The notes: generated from the letters alone by a model not told the origin. DNA of 64,000 bases from Chitinophagaceae bacterium (GCA_016719165.1 JADKAJ010000001.1:62001-126000), one strand, 5' to 3'; counted from the first letter of the stretch, positions 18,411 through 28,264 are shown. Program-made: numbers and translations.

Positions 18411-19478
18411 TTAAGAAATGTTGCGGGAAAGTATCCGGCTGAAACGTTTAATATCAGCTTCCGGGTGTATGGCTTCATCTCTCAGGATATTATTGGTGAG
18501 TTGCCTGGCAAAGAAAGGAGCTAAGGAGGAGCCTTTGGTTCCCATCCCGTTCAGGATGCCAATATTTCTATAAAGAGGATGAAAGCCGACAAAGGGCCTT
18601 CTTTCCAGCGTAGCTGGCCTGATGCCGCAAAGATGTTCTGTTATTGTAAAAGGTATCTTCAGCCAATCTTTTAAAAGCTGCTCCGTTTTTTCCCTGAATT
18701 CTTTGCCGGGCTTGTCATTGTCAAATTCCCACTGATAATTTGATCCTACCCACCAACGGCCGGGAGTAACAAGCGGTGCCAGTATCATTCCCCTTTTATA
18801 AATATGCTCATCCGGCAGCCCTGGAATTTCAGCAATCAAAACCTCTCCTTTATTGGGAGCAAAAGGAAGAAGTTTGAAGTAGGGATTATTATTACTTCCG
18901 GTGCCATCACAAAAAATAATTGCTGACGCCGTAATAGTATCGTATTGGATCTTACTTGGTGCAACCGAAAGTTTATTGATATCGAATGCTTCTTCCAGCA
19001 GATTATTAGTTTTTTTTAATCGTTGCTGCCAGGCTGGTATGATTGTTTCAAGGTGGGCAGTGTAAACAGGGTTTATTATACCACATCCAAAATCATAGTT
19101 AAAAAACTTATTGAAATGATCTTGCTCCCGGTAGTCCGATACATACTCTCCCTTTTCTGCAATACGCTGAAAAAAACTTTGCCGCATCTGCGGGCTGGGA
19201 AAGAAATCAATAATATTCTTTTGAGAGATGGCCGTAATAGTAAGTTCATTCCCGATCCGGGTATATGCTTCCAGGGCGAAGGGAAGTATTTCTTCTGCCA
19301 TCCATACTTCTACATGACGGCGGCCGGTTACAGGATTGATAATACCGGCAGCTAGCCGGGATGGTGCTTTCTTGTCGTTATTGTCAATGACAAGAAATGA
19401 TTTGTTTTCTTTTTGCAGAAAATAGGATAACCATGTTCCGGAAATGCCCTGGCCAACAATTAAGTAGTCAACATTCAT
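18411..19478 (-). CDS. FAD-dependent oxidoreductase, DAO family
   Basis: A 355-residue flavoprotein. The N-terminal dinucleotide-binding motif is VGQGISGTWLSYFLQ (GxGxxG), followed by VIDNNDKKAPS and AAGIINPVTGRR, which resembles the D-amino-acid oxidase/glycine oxidase and MnmC C-terminal group. A C-terminal GILNGMGTKGSSLAPFFA block matches the second FAD-contact region. The substrate is not evident; oxidation of an amino acid or a modified-nucleoside side chain are the family options. It sits 43 bp after the histidine phosphatase gene and 25 bp before the small membrane-protein gene, so an operon is likely. Confidence 0.87.
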   Translation of the reverse strand: MNVDYLIVGQGISGTWLSYFLQKENKSFLVIDNNDKKAPSRLAAGIINPVTGRRHVEVWMAEEILPFALEAYTRIGNELTITAISQKNIIDFFPSPQMRQSFFQRIAEKGEYVSDYREQDHFNKFFNYDFGCGIINPVYTAHLETIIPAWQQRLKKTNNLLEEAFDINKLSVAPSKIQYDTITASAIIFCDGTGSNNNPYFKLLPFAPNKGEVLIAEIPGLPDEHIYKRGMILAPLVTPGRWWVGSNYQWEFDNDKPGKEFREKTEQLLKDWLKIPFTITEHLCGIRPATLERRPFVGFHPLYRNIGILNGMGTKGSSLAPFFARQLTNNILRDEAIHPEADIKRFSRILSRNIS

Positions 19479-19521
19479 GGCGTAAAAGTAAAAGAATTAG
19501 TAATTGACACTTGCCGGTTAT

Positions 19522-20046
19522 TTATTCAAGGGATACTTCTATAAAACCTGAGTTACTCATCAGTTTTACTTTGTAAAAATCCCGGACTGGTAAATTGTTT
19601 ATAAGAGAGAGCAATACTTTTATTATGTATCCGTGGCTTACTATGACAATAGTTTCACCCGGGTGTTTTTGTTTTATATGTGATAAAAAATTGTTCATTC
19701 TTTCTGCCATTGATTCCACAGTTTCCATTCCTTCGTACAAATCAGATTCGAGGTAAGGGGAGGGGTATTTCTCCCCTTGTAAAATGCCGAGCTGTCTTTC
19801 CATTAACCGGTCATCTGTAATGAGCAAAGAGTGCGGAGTATGTTGTTGAATGGATTTAGCTGTTTGAAAGGCCCGGTTAAGCGGACTGGAATAAATTGTT
19901 TGAAATTGGTATTTTGTTAACTGTGCACCCAATTTTTCATTCTGCCGGATTCCAGTTTCAGATAAAATACCATGCGTTTGTCCCTGGCAAATATTCAACC
20001 CATTCTCGATCGTTTCGCCATGTCTTGCTATTATAAGGGTTATCAT
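19522..20046 (-). CDS. Histidine phosphatase-family protein
   Basis: A 174-residue phosphoglycerate-mutase-like phosphatase. The catalytic ARHGETIENGLNICQGQ carries the phosphorylated His. IYSSPLNRAFQTA holds the second Arg, the acid/base Glu is probably in MERQLGILQGEKY, and VSHGYI has the second catalytic His. Substrate specificity cannot be read; cofactor-dependent mutase is unlikely given the short length. A CAACTTTG box lies just upstream of the ATG. The alpha-2-macroglobulin gene ends 64 bp upstream, with a hairpin in between. Confidence 0.9.
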   Translation of the reverse strand: MITLIIARHGETIENGLNICQGQTHGILSETGIRQNEKLGAQLTKYQFQTIYSSPLNRAFQTAKSIQQHTPHSLLITDDRLMERQLGILQGEKYPSPYLESDLYEGMETVESMAERMNNFLSHIKQKHPGETIVIVSHGYIIKVLLSLINNLPVRDFYKVKLMSNSGFIEVSLE

Positions 20047-20078
20047 TCTGACTGCAAAGTTGATTATTTATTTTAGTG

Positions 20079-20106
20079 AACAGCCTTGCTAATTGACAAG
20101 GCTGTT
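20079..20106 (-). terminator. Hairpin after the alpha-2-macroglobulin gene
   Basis: Perfect 10-bp arms AACAGCCTTG / CAAGGCTGTT with an 8-nt loop, placed just after the macroglobulin stop. No T-run follows on the minus strand, so termination would be weak or need help. Confidence 0.45.
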
Positions 20107-20110
20107 TATA

Positions 20111-23100
20111 TTATTCAACAGTAATCCTGACTCCTTCTGAATGCGATGAGAATTCCGGCGCATACATACACTGAATAGTTGTAATACCGTTACTGAAATT
20201 ACCGGCATGAGTAGCGAATAAGGTATATTCAAAGACATAAGTTCCTTTCCGCAGGTAACTGAAGAAGAAATTGGTACTGGCATCTTTGGTACTCTCGTAA
20301 TAACCCAATCCTCCCTGCCATTTGTAAGTACTCAATACATTTACTGGCTCCAGTGCTGAGGCCCGCATGTCTTTCATATGCACATATTCCATATCCCTGT
20401 CCACCCGGAGTTCTACCCTTACTTTTATTTTATCTCCAACTTTAATAGCATCGCCATCATTTACCGGAGTGATTACTGGTCCCCGGTCAGTATTGGTTTC
20501 CACAAATAATTTCTTCGATAATTTCAATGGAGTGGTGGCAGTAGTTATTTTATCAAGGTCTTCAAAATACTGCCAGTAGATACCGCCCCAGGAGGCCCCC
20601 CAATCCCCTGCCGGCAGGGACTGAGTTTCCTCTACCTTAACAGTTATTTTACCCATCACCGGTTGTACTTTATTTCCTTCAATCGTTTTCTTAAAGTAAC
20701 CGGTGCCGGCTTCATCTTTGTTATTGTTGGAACGGATAACCATGTTATCGAGATTGATAGTCACGACAGGTTCTGTTGCCAGCCAGTTAGTTCCCTGTAA
20801 TAATAATGCATAACAGGCTTCTGCTGTGGCTTTGGTAGTTTTCCAGTTATTGGTTTGTTTATTTTTTAATAACCATGTTTTCAGGTCATCTACTGTTTTT
20901 GAATCTTTCGCTACTTCCTGGAAAGTTTCTATCAGTAATGCATGTGTTTCAATTGGCATTTCATACCAGAACCAGCCATAACGTTGATTTTTCCAGTACA
21001 TACCCAGTTCTTCATTTGTTATAGAGGTTTCTTTCAGTGATTTTAAAATAGCTGACGGAGTTTTTACATCACCGGTTCTGTGCAGGGCCAGCGCTGCCAT
21101 TCCCTGCATGTACTTGCTTTGACCCACCCATGTTTGCTGCATCCGGCTTCGGAAATACGTATAAGCTGTTTGTGAAGCTTTTGCAATCTCATATTCAGGA
21201 AAGAAACTTCTCATGTACAGGTACTGAATACTGCTATGTCCCGGTGAATATTTCTTCAGGTCAGTTTTGTTTTTAATAAGATTATCATAGTCTTCTTTTA
21301 GTTTTTTATCCAGGTAGGGAATCGCTGTTGACAGGATGGCATTCAGTTTGGCTTCCTGCCCGGCAGCAATGCCTTTTAGTTTTTTAAGGTGACCAATACC
21401 GGTAACAATGTATTGTGTAATGTAACGATCATCCGGTCCGCCGGTGAACCAAACAAAGCCGCCATTGCTGCTTTGCATTTGTTTCAGTTTTTCATAGGAA
21501 CTGTTAAGTTGCTCACTCATTTTCACCATATCAAACAGCAGGGCAATATTCTTTTTTTGTTCTGTTTCATTTTTTGCCTGCAGGACCCATGGTGTTTCTT
21601 CCAGTAACGCAGCTTTTAGTTCCTGGTTCTTTTGCAGGTTACTCATCAGGGCGGCTGTATCTTTTATATTCCATTGTTCAAAAACCTGTTTGATCTTTGG
21701 TGATGAATTAGCAATATAGCCGGCCAATGAATTGGCATAATAACGGTTCCATGTTTGCTCCGCACAGTCATACGGGTATTCCATCAGGTAGGGTAGGGCC
21801 TGCACTGCATACCAGGCGGGGTTGGAAGTATATTCAACCGTTAATGCATAGTGTTGCAAGGACTCACTGCTGCCGCTGTTCAATAGTTTTTCAAAAGAGA
21901 AGTCCTTTGTACCGCTGCCACGCATTGGTAATGGCATTGTTTCAGTAACGAGCATCCTGTTAGTAAGAACAGGCATGGCATTTTCTTCGCCATCACTATA
22001 ATTGCCGGCTTTGGCAACGATTCTCCAAACCAGTGCTTTGTTAAAGAGATAAGGTACTTCTATCGGGAATTTCACCGCTTCACTTTGTCCTGCGGCCACG
22101 GTGAAATACTGATTAGGGAAAGAATTCCGGAACCAGCCATCTACGGATTGATTGGTAGTGGCATCAAACAACTGCAGTTCAGCCGTTCCTGTCAATTCTT
22201 TATCAGAAAGGTTGACGATCTTGGAACTGAATTCCATTTTATCACCTTCCCTTAAGAACCTCGGTGCATTCGGCTGTACCATCAGTTCTTTTTGTGTAAC
22301 AATTTCTTTGGTACTACTGCCAAAAGCTGCTTCTTTAGTATGCGCCAGCGCCATGAATTTCCACCTTGTCAGTGCTTCCGGCATAGTGAAAGAAAATTCA
22401 ATCATGCCAGTACTGTCAGTTTTCAGGTCAGGGAAAAAAAAGGCTGTTTCGTTAAAGTTTTTACGGATTTTGACATCATTACCCTGTGTTTGTTCATCAA
22501 ATCGAACAATCGAATCAAGCCTGACCTCTAATCCTGAAACTTTGCCTGTTAATGCCGGTTGGATATTTGCAACTTCTTTTGCTTGTGTCATCGTTTCAGC
22601 AGATACGGAGTTGATTCCTCTTAAAGTTATTCGTTGATCAGAAAAAACGCCTCCTCTTTCATTGGAAAGTAGATAGTCGTATCGTTTATCCAGGGATTTC
22701 TGTTCCTGCATTGCTAAGTATCTTGAAACAGATTCGCTTTTAATAAAATTTTGAGTACTGTTCCAGCTGCTCATTTTATAGTTATTATACCAGATATAAG
22801 GCCTGCTCCATCCATGGGGATAAAACTGGTCAAGTGATGCATCATACATACTGGCCAGTAGTTCTGCAGCTACTTTTTCATTTTTATAACCGCTAATTTT
22901 TAGTGTCCATTTTTCTTCACTGCCGGGCAATGTTTTATCACGATAAGTGGTATATTCAATACCAAGGTCTTTGTTAGTCCAGGGTACATTAATCAGCTGG
23001 TTCAGCTGGTAAAAACGATTGTGTTTGATGAACATCCAGCCTGCGCCATAGCCACCCCGATCGGCTTCAGTAACCGGGAACGAGAAGGTTTTTTTCTCCT

Positions 23101-26100
23101 GGTGAAGTTTAAGAAAGGAATATTTGTGAACTGATGGATCCTGAATGCCGGTTTGATTGTCCAGCTGCTGTACTACAAATAAATTATCTGCAGTTGTTCC
23201 CAGTTCTACTTTGGCTGTTTCGCCTGGTTCTGCAGTTGTTTTCTTGACACCGGTCCACAGGTAATCCGGTCTGTTTAGCTGCTTACTCTTTTCATCAAAC
23301 AGTTCGATATACTTCAGATCATTAACTGCTTCCCCGTTTTTATCCGTTGTGGCAATTTCTATTATATAAAAGCCGGGGCTGTATTCTCCATTCACTACTG
23401 ACCAGTCGCCATTCATTTTTACTGAATCAGTTTTCTCAAAAATTTTCTCTCCTTTCTCCCAACTCTTATAATCACTTTCATTATCATATTCATCATAAGG
23501 GAAGTTTCGGATATACTCGTCTTTTGTCATTACAAACTGGTCTGGTCTTTCCCAGTAGCGGTCACGGATCAGCCTTTTTTCTTCTACTAATTTATGAATA
23601 GTAACTTTCACAACTGCCGGTTCATATTCACCATTCAAATTCTGGGTGCGGATAGACAGTGTCTTTAGACTATCTGCAGGCAGGGTAGATGGTATACTGG
23701 TTAGCAGGATCAGTGATTTATAGCTTACAGAGACGGATTTCTCTCCGCTTCTTGTTTCACCGTTGATGTCGGTTACATCAGCATACACCGTATAATCAAA
23801 TACCGGTTCGAATTTCTTTTCAATTTTCAGGTCAGGTATGGCAGTGAATTTTACGGCAAATTTTCCATCCTTATCTGTTTTTACTTCCCCATGCGCAATT
23901 TCCATAGGCTCACCGGGTGGCCGCCACCAACGCCATAACAGCCATGGATAAATGAACCGGGGGTTTCGTACCACCCTATATTTCACTGTAGCTCCATCAA
24001 TATTGTTACCGGCATAAGCTTTTGCAATACCGGTCACAAGAATAGTATCATTCACTTTGTAAGTGCCTTTAATCGTTTCATACTCCACGTAGAATTTAGG
24101 TCGTTTGTATTCTTCTACTTTAAAACCAGCGTTGCCACCATCTTTCCTGGTATAGATACTGAACTGGCCATTCATACCGGTTTGTGGCAATTGGAATTTC
24201 CCATTGAAAGAGCCGAATTCATTTGTTTTCAGGTTGAGGGTATCTGCATCTTTGTAATTTGCATCCCGGAGCACAACCGTTGTAGAATAATCAGCATTAA
24301 CACTCCCGGTCTTATCTTTTTGGTTTCTGCTCAAAACAATTCCCTTGAAGTAAACAGTCTGCCCTGGTCTGTAAATAGCTCTGTCAGTGAACAGGTGAAC
24401 GCTGGTAACGGGTTTGGTTTCCACCGGTTGGTTGTTATAATAATAATAATAATAAGCCAGGTCATTCATAAATAACCTGTCAGCTTCATGTCTTATATCA
24501 ATGAGGTAAGAGTAATTACCATAATTATTACTTTCTTTTTTCGCTTTATCGAGGATAAAGAAACCGTTGGCATCAGTAGTATAGCTTTTCCCTTTTTCTT
24601 TAATGTATTTGGATTGTTTATAATCATATTTCTGCTCCCATACCTGCACCAACGCTTTGGCAATTGGCTGGCCATTATCACGGTTCAGTACAAAGTAATC
24701 ATTACTGTTATGCACATAGCTGATACCGGATACATAAAAAAACCGGGCACCAATGATCGTTTTATTGCCATCAAGCTCCTTTTTATCTGAAGCTACCAGT
24801 ATATATTCGCCAGTGGCAAGTCCATCAATCTTTATTTCTACGCTATGTTCCTGCAGATCGTTGGTAGCAGGTAATTGCTGCTGCCAGTGTTTAAAAGGAG
24901 TTGCGCTAATGATAGCAGGCCAGTATTTTTCATCATACTGGTTCATCAGCAGTTCCTTTAGTTTTTCATCAGCTTTGATGATGCGTAAGTAAAGGGTATT
25001 GATATTTTTGTAGTTAACCAATGACCGGAAAGATTGACCCGGAACATTTACTTTTTCTACGGTGAACTGCAGCGACTTGCTATTAATGGCATTCAGCAGG
25101 TTGTAAGCATTGATCTTTCCTTCAGAAGAATCTGTTTGTTGAAGTACTCTTTCACATATTTCTTTTGCTTTTCTCCGGTCAAACCGGTAGGTAGTATCAC
25201 CATTGGGTTTATAGCTGTCTGCTTTTTCATTATAATATTGTGCCAGTAAATACCAGGCTTGCGAAGCAGCCGGCATATTTTCGTATTGATGCGCTATATG
25301 ATTAATGGCATTGAAATATAACTTGTCTTTATCCGGGTGTACCGAGTTAGTATTTACAAATTCAATTCGCTTGATATCTGCATCAATTAGTGCATCCGGC
25401 TTTTTATCGGCAAGGTGAAAGTTGATCAGCTTTTGATAAATCAGCAGTGCTTTATGTTGTAAGGAAAGAGAATCTTTGGTTGTGAATTTTCTTTTAACAA
25501 AATCGGCAGCAGGGTCAAAGGCACTTGCCTGGTCAATCTCAAAGGCATAAGCAGGCTTATTGATATCTCTTTCATCATTTTCAAAATAACTGATGGCGCG
25601 GTGGGCCAGTAAATCGTATAGGGTGGGACGGAGATGGCGGATATTTCCCCTGATAATGATCGCATCAAAAGGTTCCAGTTTTGTTAGCTGTAAAAACTTT
25701 TCTTCTTTTATGGATTGCAGGTACAGCTCGCCGATCTTTTTGTGAAAATTTACGGCATCCCATGTGGCAATATCTGTTTTATTGAACTTTTCTGTTTTAG
25801 TTCTGTCGTAAAGCTGCCAGCGGTGCTGCTGGTAATAATTCCAGTACATTTCGGCTAAAATACTTTTCAGAATAGCAGTTACAGGTTCCTTGCTAAGGCT
25901 GATCTCTTTTTCTACTTCTGCAAAAGAAAAGATTTCATTGTCCTCCCGGTTTTCTGATTGCAGAACAGTCATGTAGACCAGTGATTTAATGACCTGGGCA
26001 TCCTGCTTTTCCTTTTTGGCCAGCACATATATTTTTTTCACTTCGACCAGAGCAGACTTGGGAAGTTCCTTTTTGTTAAAGGCTTCCACTTTCTTCCACT

Positions 26101-26203
26101 CTTTCTCATAGTTCTTTATGGGCTGCTGGCTTCCGGCGTTCATAGCGAATAAACTGAATAGGCTAACGGTTAGGAAAAAGGTTCTTACGGTTTGCATTTT
26201 CAT
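20111..26203 (-). CDS. Alpha-2-macroglobulin-family protein with thioester and SusC-plug-like insert
   Basis: A 2030-residue exported protein that would trap or block proteases at the cell envelope. Residues 1-25 are a signal peptide with no lipobox. A helical N-terminal region (about 30-400) precedes the macroglobulin-like domains. The MG2-like part starts near residue 600 (HLFTDRAIYRPGQTVYFKG), and the central macroglobulin domain begins near 1240 (FFFPDLKTDSTG). The thioester motif is YDCAEQ with Cys1480 and Gln1483. An alpha/alpha thioester domain and a receptor-binding-like end follow. Just before the central domain, about residues 1180-1230, lie GVFSDQRITLRGINS and LTGKVSGL, motifs normally found in SusC plugs. 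Six consecutive TAT codons encode a Tyr run near residue 585. No penicillin-binding-protein partner gene adjoins it. Confidence 0.93.
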   Translation of the reverse strand: MKMQTVRTFFLTVSLFSLFAMNAGSQQPIKNYEKEWKKVEAFNKKELPKSALVEVKKIYVLAKKEKQDAQVIKSLVYMTVLQSENREDNEIFSFAEVEKEISLSKEPVTAILKSILAEMYWNYYQQHRWQLYDRTKTEKFNKTDIATWDAVNFHKKIGELYLQSIKEEKFLQLTKLEPFDAIIIRGNIRHLRPTLYDLLAHRAISYFENDERDINKPAYAFEIDQASAFDPAADFVKRKFTTKDSLSLQHKALLIYQKLINFHLADKKPDALIDADIKRIEFVNTNSVHPDKDKLYFNAINHIAHQYENMPAASQAWYLLAQYYNEKADSYKPNGDTTYRFDRRKAKEICERVLQQTDSSEGKINAYNLLNAINSKSLQFTVEKVNVPGQSFRSLVNYKNINTLYLRIIKADEKLKELLMNQYDEKYWPAIISATPFKHWQQQLPATNDLQEHSVEIKIDGLATGEYILVASDKKELDGNKTIIGARFFYVSGISYVHNSNDYFVLNRDNGQPIAKALVQVWEQKYDYKQSKYIKEKGKSYTTDANGFFILDKAKKESNNYGNYSYLIDIRHEADRLFMNDLAYYYYYYNNQPVETKPVTSVHLFTDRAIYRPGQTVYFKGIVLSRNQKDKTGSVNADYSTTVVLRDANYKDADTLNLKTNEFGSFNGKFQLPQTGMNGQFSIYTRKDGGNAGFKVEEYKRPKFYVEYETIKGTYKVNDTILVTGIAKAYAGNNIDGATVKYRVVRNPRFIYPWLLWRWWRPPGEPMEIAHGEVKTDKDGKFAVKFTAIPDLKIEKKFEPVFDYTVYADVTDINGETRSGEKSVSVSYKSLILLTSIPSTLPADSLKTLSIRTQNLNGEYEPAVVKVTIHKLVEEKRLIRDRYWERPDQFVMTKDEYIRNFPYDEYDNESDYKSWEKGEKIFEKTDSVKMNGDWSVVNGEYSPGFYIIEIATTDKNGEAVNDLKYIELFDEKSKQLNRPDYLWTGVKKTTAEPGETAKVELGTTADNLFVVQQLDNQTGIQDPSVHKYSFLKLHQEKKTFSFPVTEADRGGYGAGWMFIKHNRFYQLNQLINVPWTNKDLGIEYTTYRDKTLPGSEEKWTLKISGYKNEKVAAELLASMYDASLDQFYPHGWSRPYIWYNNYKMSSWNSTQNFIKSESVSRYLAMQEQKSLDKRYDYLLSNERGGVFSDQRITLRGINSVSAETMTQAKEVANIQPALTGKVSGLEVRLDSIVRFDEQTQGNDVKIRKNFNETAFFFPDLKTDSTGMIEFSFTMPEALTRWKFMALAHTKEAAFGSSTKEIVTQKELMVQPNAPRFLREGDKMEFSSKIVNLSDKELTGTAELQLFDATTNQSVDGWFRNSFPNQYFTVAAGQSEAVKFPIEVPYLFNKALVWRIVAKAGNYSDGEENAMPVLTNRMLVTETMPLPMRGSGTKDFSFEKLLNSGSSESLQHYALTVEYTSNPAWYAVQALPYLMEYPYDCAEQTWNRYYANSLAGYIANSSPKIKQVFEQWNIKDTAALMSNLQKNQELKAALLEETPWVLQAKNETEQKKNIALLFDMVKMSEQLNSSYEKLKQMQSSNGGFVWFTGGPDDRYITQYIVTGIGHLKKLKGIAAGQEAKLNAILSTAIPYLDKKLKEDYDNLIKNKTDLKKYSPGHSSIQYLYMRSFFPEYEIAKASQTAYTYFRSRMQQTWVGQSKYMQGMAALALHRTGDVKTPSAILKSLKETSITNEELGMYWKNQRYGWFWYEMPIETHALLIETFQEVAKDSKTVDDLKTWLLKNKQTNNWKTTKATAEACYALLLQGTNWLATEPVVTINLDNMVIRSNNNKDEAGTGYFKKTIEGNKVQPVMGKITVKVEETQSLPAGDWGASWGGIYWQYFEDLDKITTATTPLKLSKKLFVETNTDRGPVITPVNDGDAIKVGDKIKVRVELRVDRDMEYVHMKDMRASALEPVNVLSTYKWQGGLGYYESTKDASTNFFFSYLRKGTYVFEYTLFATHAGNFSNGITTIQCMYAPEFSSHSEGVRITVE

Positions 26204-26521
26204 GCTTCAAAAATTTAGTACAAGGTAATTAATCTGATGCGGGTATAAGATGCTTTAACTCATCATAATTCATAATTTTTGTTTCCCTGGAGCCTGTACC
26301 GCAGGGAAAAATGAAATATTTTCAGTATTTCATTCTTTGTAGGTACTGAAAAACAGCAGCAGCAACCTCTTTACCGGGTTGCATTCCTGCATATTTCCGC
26401 ATAATACCGTTCTTCTTATTTTTTGCTTTAACATTTCGTTGAATCAATTTTTGGCACGATGGCATGGCTTTGGAAATAATCCAGCTGTAACAAATTTCAA
26501 TAACCAATTAAATTTACAATC
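26204..26521. other. Divergent intergenic region, 318 bp
   Basis: It separates the macroglobulin gene (minus) from the DUF4476 gene (plus) and must hold both promoters. I see only imperfect boxes: TGGCTTTG (26465-26472, plus) and AATTTTTG near 26210 on the minus strand. A 61-codon minus-strand frame inside it is Lys/Met-rich and unconvincing. No RNA gene or repeat is apparent. Confidence 0.6.
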
Positions 26522-27232
26522 ATGAAAAAAATCTTTACACTCTTTTTTGCTTCCTTGTTTTCACTTTCCCTGCTGGCCTTTGAGGGCAGCCGTCTCAGCA
26601 TCTCTTCATTGGCTACCAGTGCAGAAATGAAAATTGAAGTGGATGGCAGAAAATTTACCATGAAAAATAACAGTATTACACTCAGTTATCTTGCAGAAGG
26701 ATATCACCAGGTAAAAATTTTCCGCGAGAAGAAAGGAAAGGGGCTTGCCTTTGGCCGTAATGATGTAGTAGTTTACAGCAACTCAGTGTTTTTGAAGAGA
26801 GGCTTCCATCTCGACATTACGGTGAACCGTTTTGGCAAAGTACTGATTGATGAACGACGTATTGACCGGGACGATGACTGGTACCAGGATGAAGACGATT
26901 ATTATGATAACGGCAATGGTGGCTGGAATGATGGCTATGGTAATGTAATGAATGGCCGTGAGTTTGAAGTATTAAAGGAATCACTTCGTAAGGAATGGTT
27001 TGAAGCAAACAGGTTGATTTCTGTAAGGTTTATTATTGATAAGAATAACTTCACCACGCAGCAGGTTAAAGAGCTCATGTTATTATTCACTTTTGAAAAA
27101 AACAGGCTGGAAATTGCCAGGTATGCTTATTCAAAAACAGTTGATAAGAAAAATTATTACCTGGTTAACGAAGCGCTGACATTCAGCAGCAGCAAAGATG
27201 AACTGGCCCGTTTTATCCGTAACAGCAAGTAA
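26522..27232 (+). CDS. DUF4476 domain secreted protein
   Basis: A 236-residue exported protein with a signal peptide (MKKIFTLFFASLFSLSLLA). Residues about 25-115 form a beta-rich domain with positively charged strands (YHQVKIFREKKGKG). A low-complexity linker very rich in Asp, Tyr, Asn and Gly covers about 118-142 (DDWYQDEDDYYDNGNGG). The C-terminal ~95 residues match DUF4476, with FTTQQVKELMLLFTFEKNRL and AYSKTVDKKNYYLV. The family is widespread in Bacteroidota and its function is unknown. It is monocistronic, closed by a bidirectional terminator shared with sucD. Confidence 0.85.
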   Translation: MKKIFTLFFASLFSLSLLAFEGSRLSISSLATSAEMKIEVDGRKFTMKNNSITLSYLAEGYHQVKIFREKKGKGLAFGRNDVVVYSNSVFLKRGFHLDITVNRFGKVLIDERRIDRDDDWYQDEDDYYDNGNGGWNDGYGNVMNGREFEVLKESLRKEWFEANRLISVRFIIDKNNFTTQQVKELMLLFTFEKNRLEIARYAYSKTVDKKNYYLVNEALTFSSSKDELARFIRNSK

Positions 27233-27276
27233 GATTATAGGAATGGTAATTGGTGAGAAAGAAATTCTCTCCAAAT

Positions 27277-27309
27277 AAAAAGCCCTCTGCATAATGCAGA
27301 GGGCTTTTT
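27277..27309. terminator. Bidirectional terminator between DUF4476 gene and sucD
   Basis: A near-perfect palindrome: AAAAAGCCCTCTGCAT, one base, then its complement ending in TTTTT. Both strands read a GC-rich stem followed by T, so it can stop transcription of both converging genes. Confidence 0.92.
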
Positions 27310-27330
27310 AATCTATTTTCTATTCACCAA

Positions 27331-28206
27331 TTATTTTTTCAACACTTCAGCCATTTTCTTTCCGATATCTGCCGGGCTGCTTACCACATGAATACCGCAT
27401 TCAGCCATGATTTTCATTTTAGCAGCAGCGGTATCATCTGCTCCCCCAACGATAGCACCAGCATGTCCCATACGGCGACCAGGAGGGGCTGTTTGACCGG
27501 CGATAAAGCCAACAACCGGTTTTTTATTTCCATTTGATTTGATCCAGTTTGCCGCTTCTGCTTCCATACCGCCACCAATTTCACCAATCATAACGATGGC
27601 ATCTGTATCGGTATCATTCATAAATAATTCAACAGCTTCTTTGGTCGTAGTACCAATGATCGGGTCACCACCTATTCCAACAGCAGTAGAAATGCCCAAA
27701 CCTGCTTTGGCTACCTGGTCGGCAGCTTCATACGTAAGCGTACCTGATTTTGATACAATACCTATCCTGCCCGGAATGAAAACGAATCCCGGCATGATGC
27801 CAACTTTACATTCTCCGGCTGTTATAACGCCGGGGCAGTTAGGGCCTACCAGTCTTGTATTTTTCCCCTGCAGGTAATTTTTCACTTTTACCATGTCCTG
27901 TACAGGTATGCCTTCAGTAATACAGACAACGAGTTTGATACCTGCGTCTGCGGCTTCCATGATTGCATCCGCAGCGAAAGCCGGAGGCACAAAAATGATA
28001 CTAACATCTGCTTTGGTCTCCTTTACGCAGTCTGCTACAGTATTGAAGACTGGCCTTTCCAAATGCCTGCTGCCACCTTTACCAGGGGTAACGCCACCAA
28101 TAACATTGGTGCCGTATTCAATCATTTGTGTAGCGTGAAAAGTACCTTCAGTACCTGTAAAACCCTGTACGAGGATTTTAGAATCTTTATTGATAAGAAT
28201 ACTCAT
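27331..28206 (-). CDS. sucD: Succinyl-CoA synthetase alpha subunit
   Basis: A 291-residue TCA-cycle enzyme subunit. The CoA-binding Rossmann domain comes first (ILVQGFTGTEGTFHATQMI, GGVTPGKGGSRH). The phosphorylated His lies in RMGHAGAIVGG near residue 246, and the subunit-contact EIGGGMEAEAANWI is present. Length is normal. The beta subunit gene sucC is not in the window, so the two subunits are encoded apart, as in several Bacteroidota. It has its own -7 box and is probably not co-transcribed with the upstream ABC genes. Confidence 0.97.
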   Translation of the reverse strand: MSILINKDSKILVQGFTGTEGTFHATQMIEYGTNVIGGVTPGKGGSRHLERPVFNTVADCVKETKADVSIIFVPPAFAADAIMEAADAGIKLVVCITEGIPVQDMVKVKNYLQGKNTRLVGPNCPGVITAGECKVGIMPGFVFIPGRIGIVSKSGTLTYEAADQVAKAGLGISTAVGIGGDPIIGTTTKEAVELFMNDTDTDAIVMIGEIGGGMEAEAANWIKSNGNKKPVVGFIAGQTAPPGRRMGHAGAIVGGADDTAAAKMKIMAECGIHVVSSPADIGKKMAEVLKK

Positions 28207-28227
28207 ATTATGTTCTTAAAAGTTGGG

Positions 28228-28235
28228 CAAAAGTA
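28228..28235 (-). promoter_or_regulatory. sucD -7 element
   Basis: TACTTTTG on the minus strand, a full match to TAnnTTTG, ending 21 bp before the sucD ATG. The -33 region is AT-rich without a clear TTTG. Confidence 0.55.
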
Positions 28236-28264
28236 AGGTATTGACGCTTTATAATAAAGAGGCA

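Noticed and set aside
26452..26472. TGGCACG similar to the -24 half of a sigma-54 promoter
   Set aside because: The required GC at the -12 position with correct spacing is missing.
26322..26507. 61-codon minus-strand frame in the macroglobulin-DUF4476 gap
   Set aside because: Composition is Lys/Met-rich without a domain or hydrophobic pattern, and it covers the expected promoter of the DUF4476 gene.
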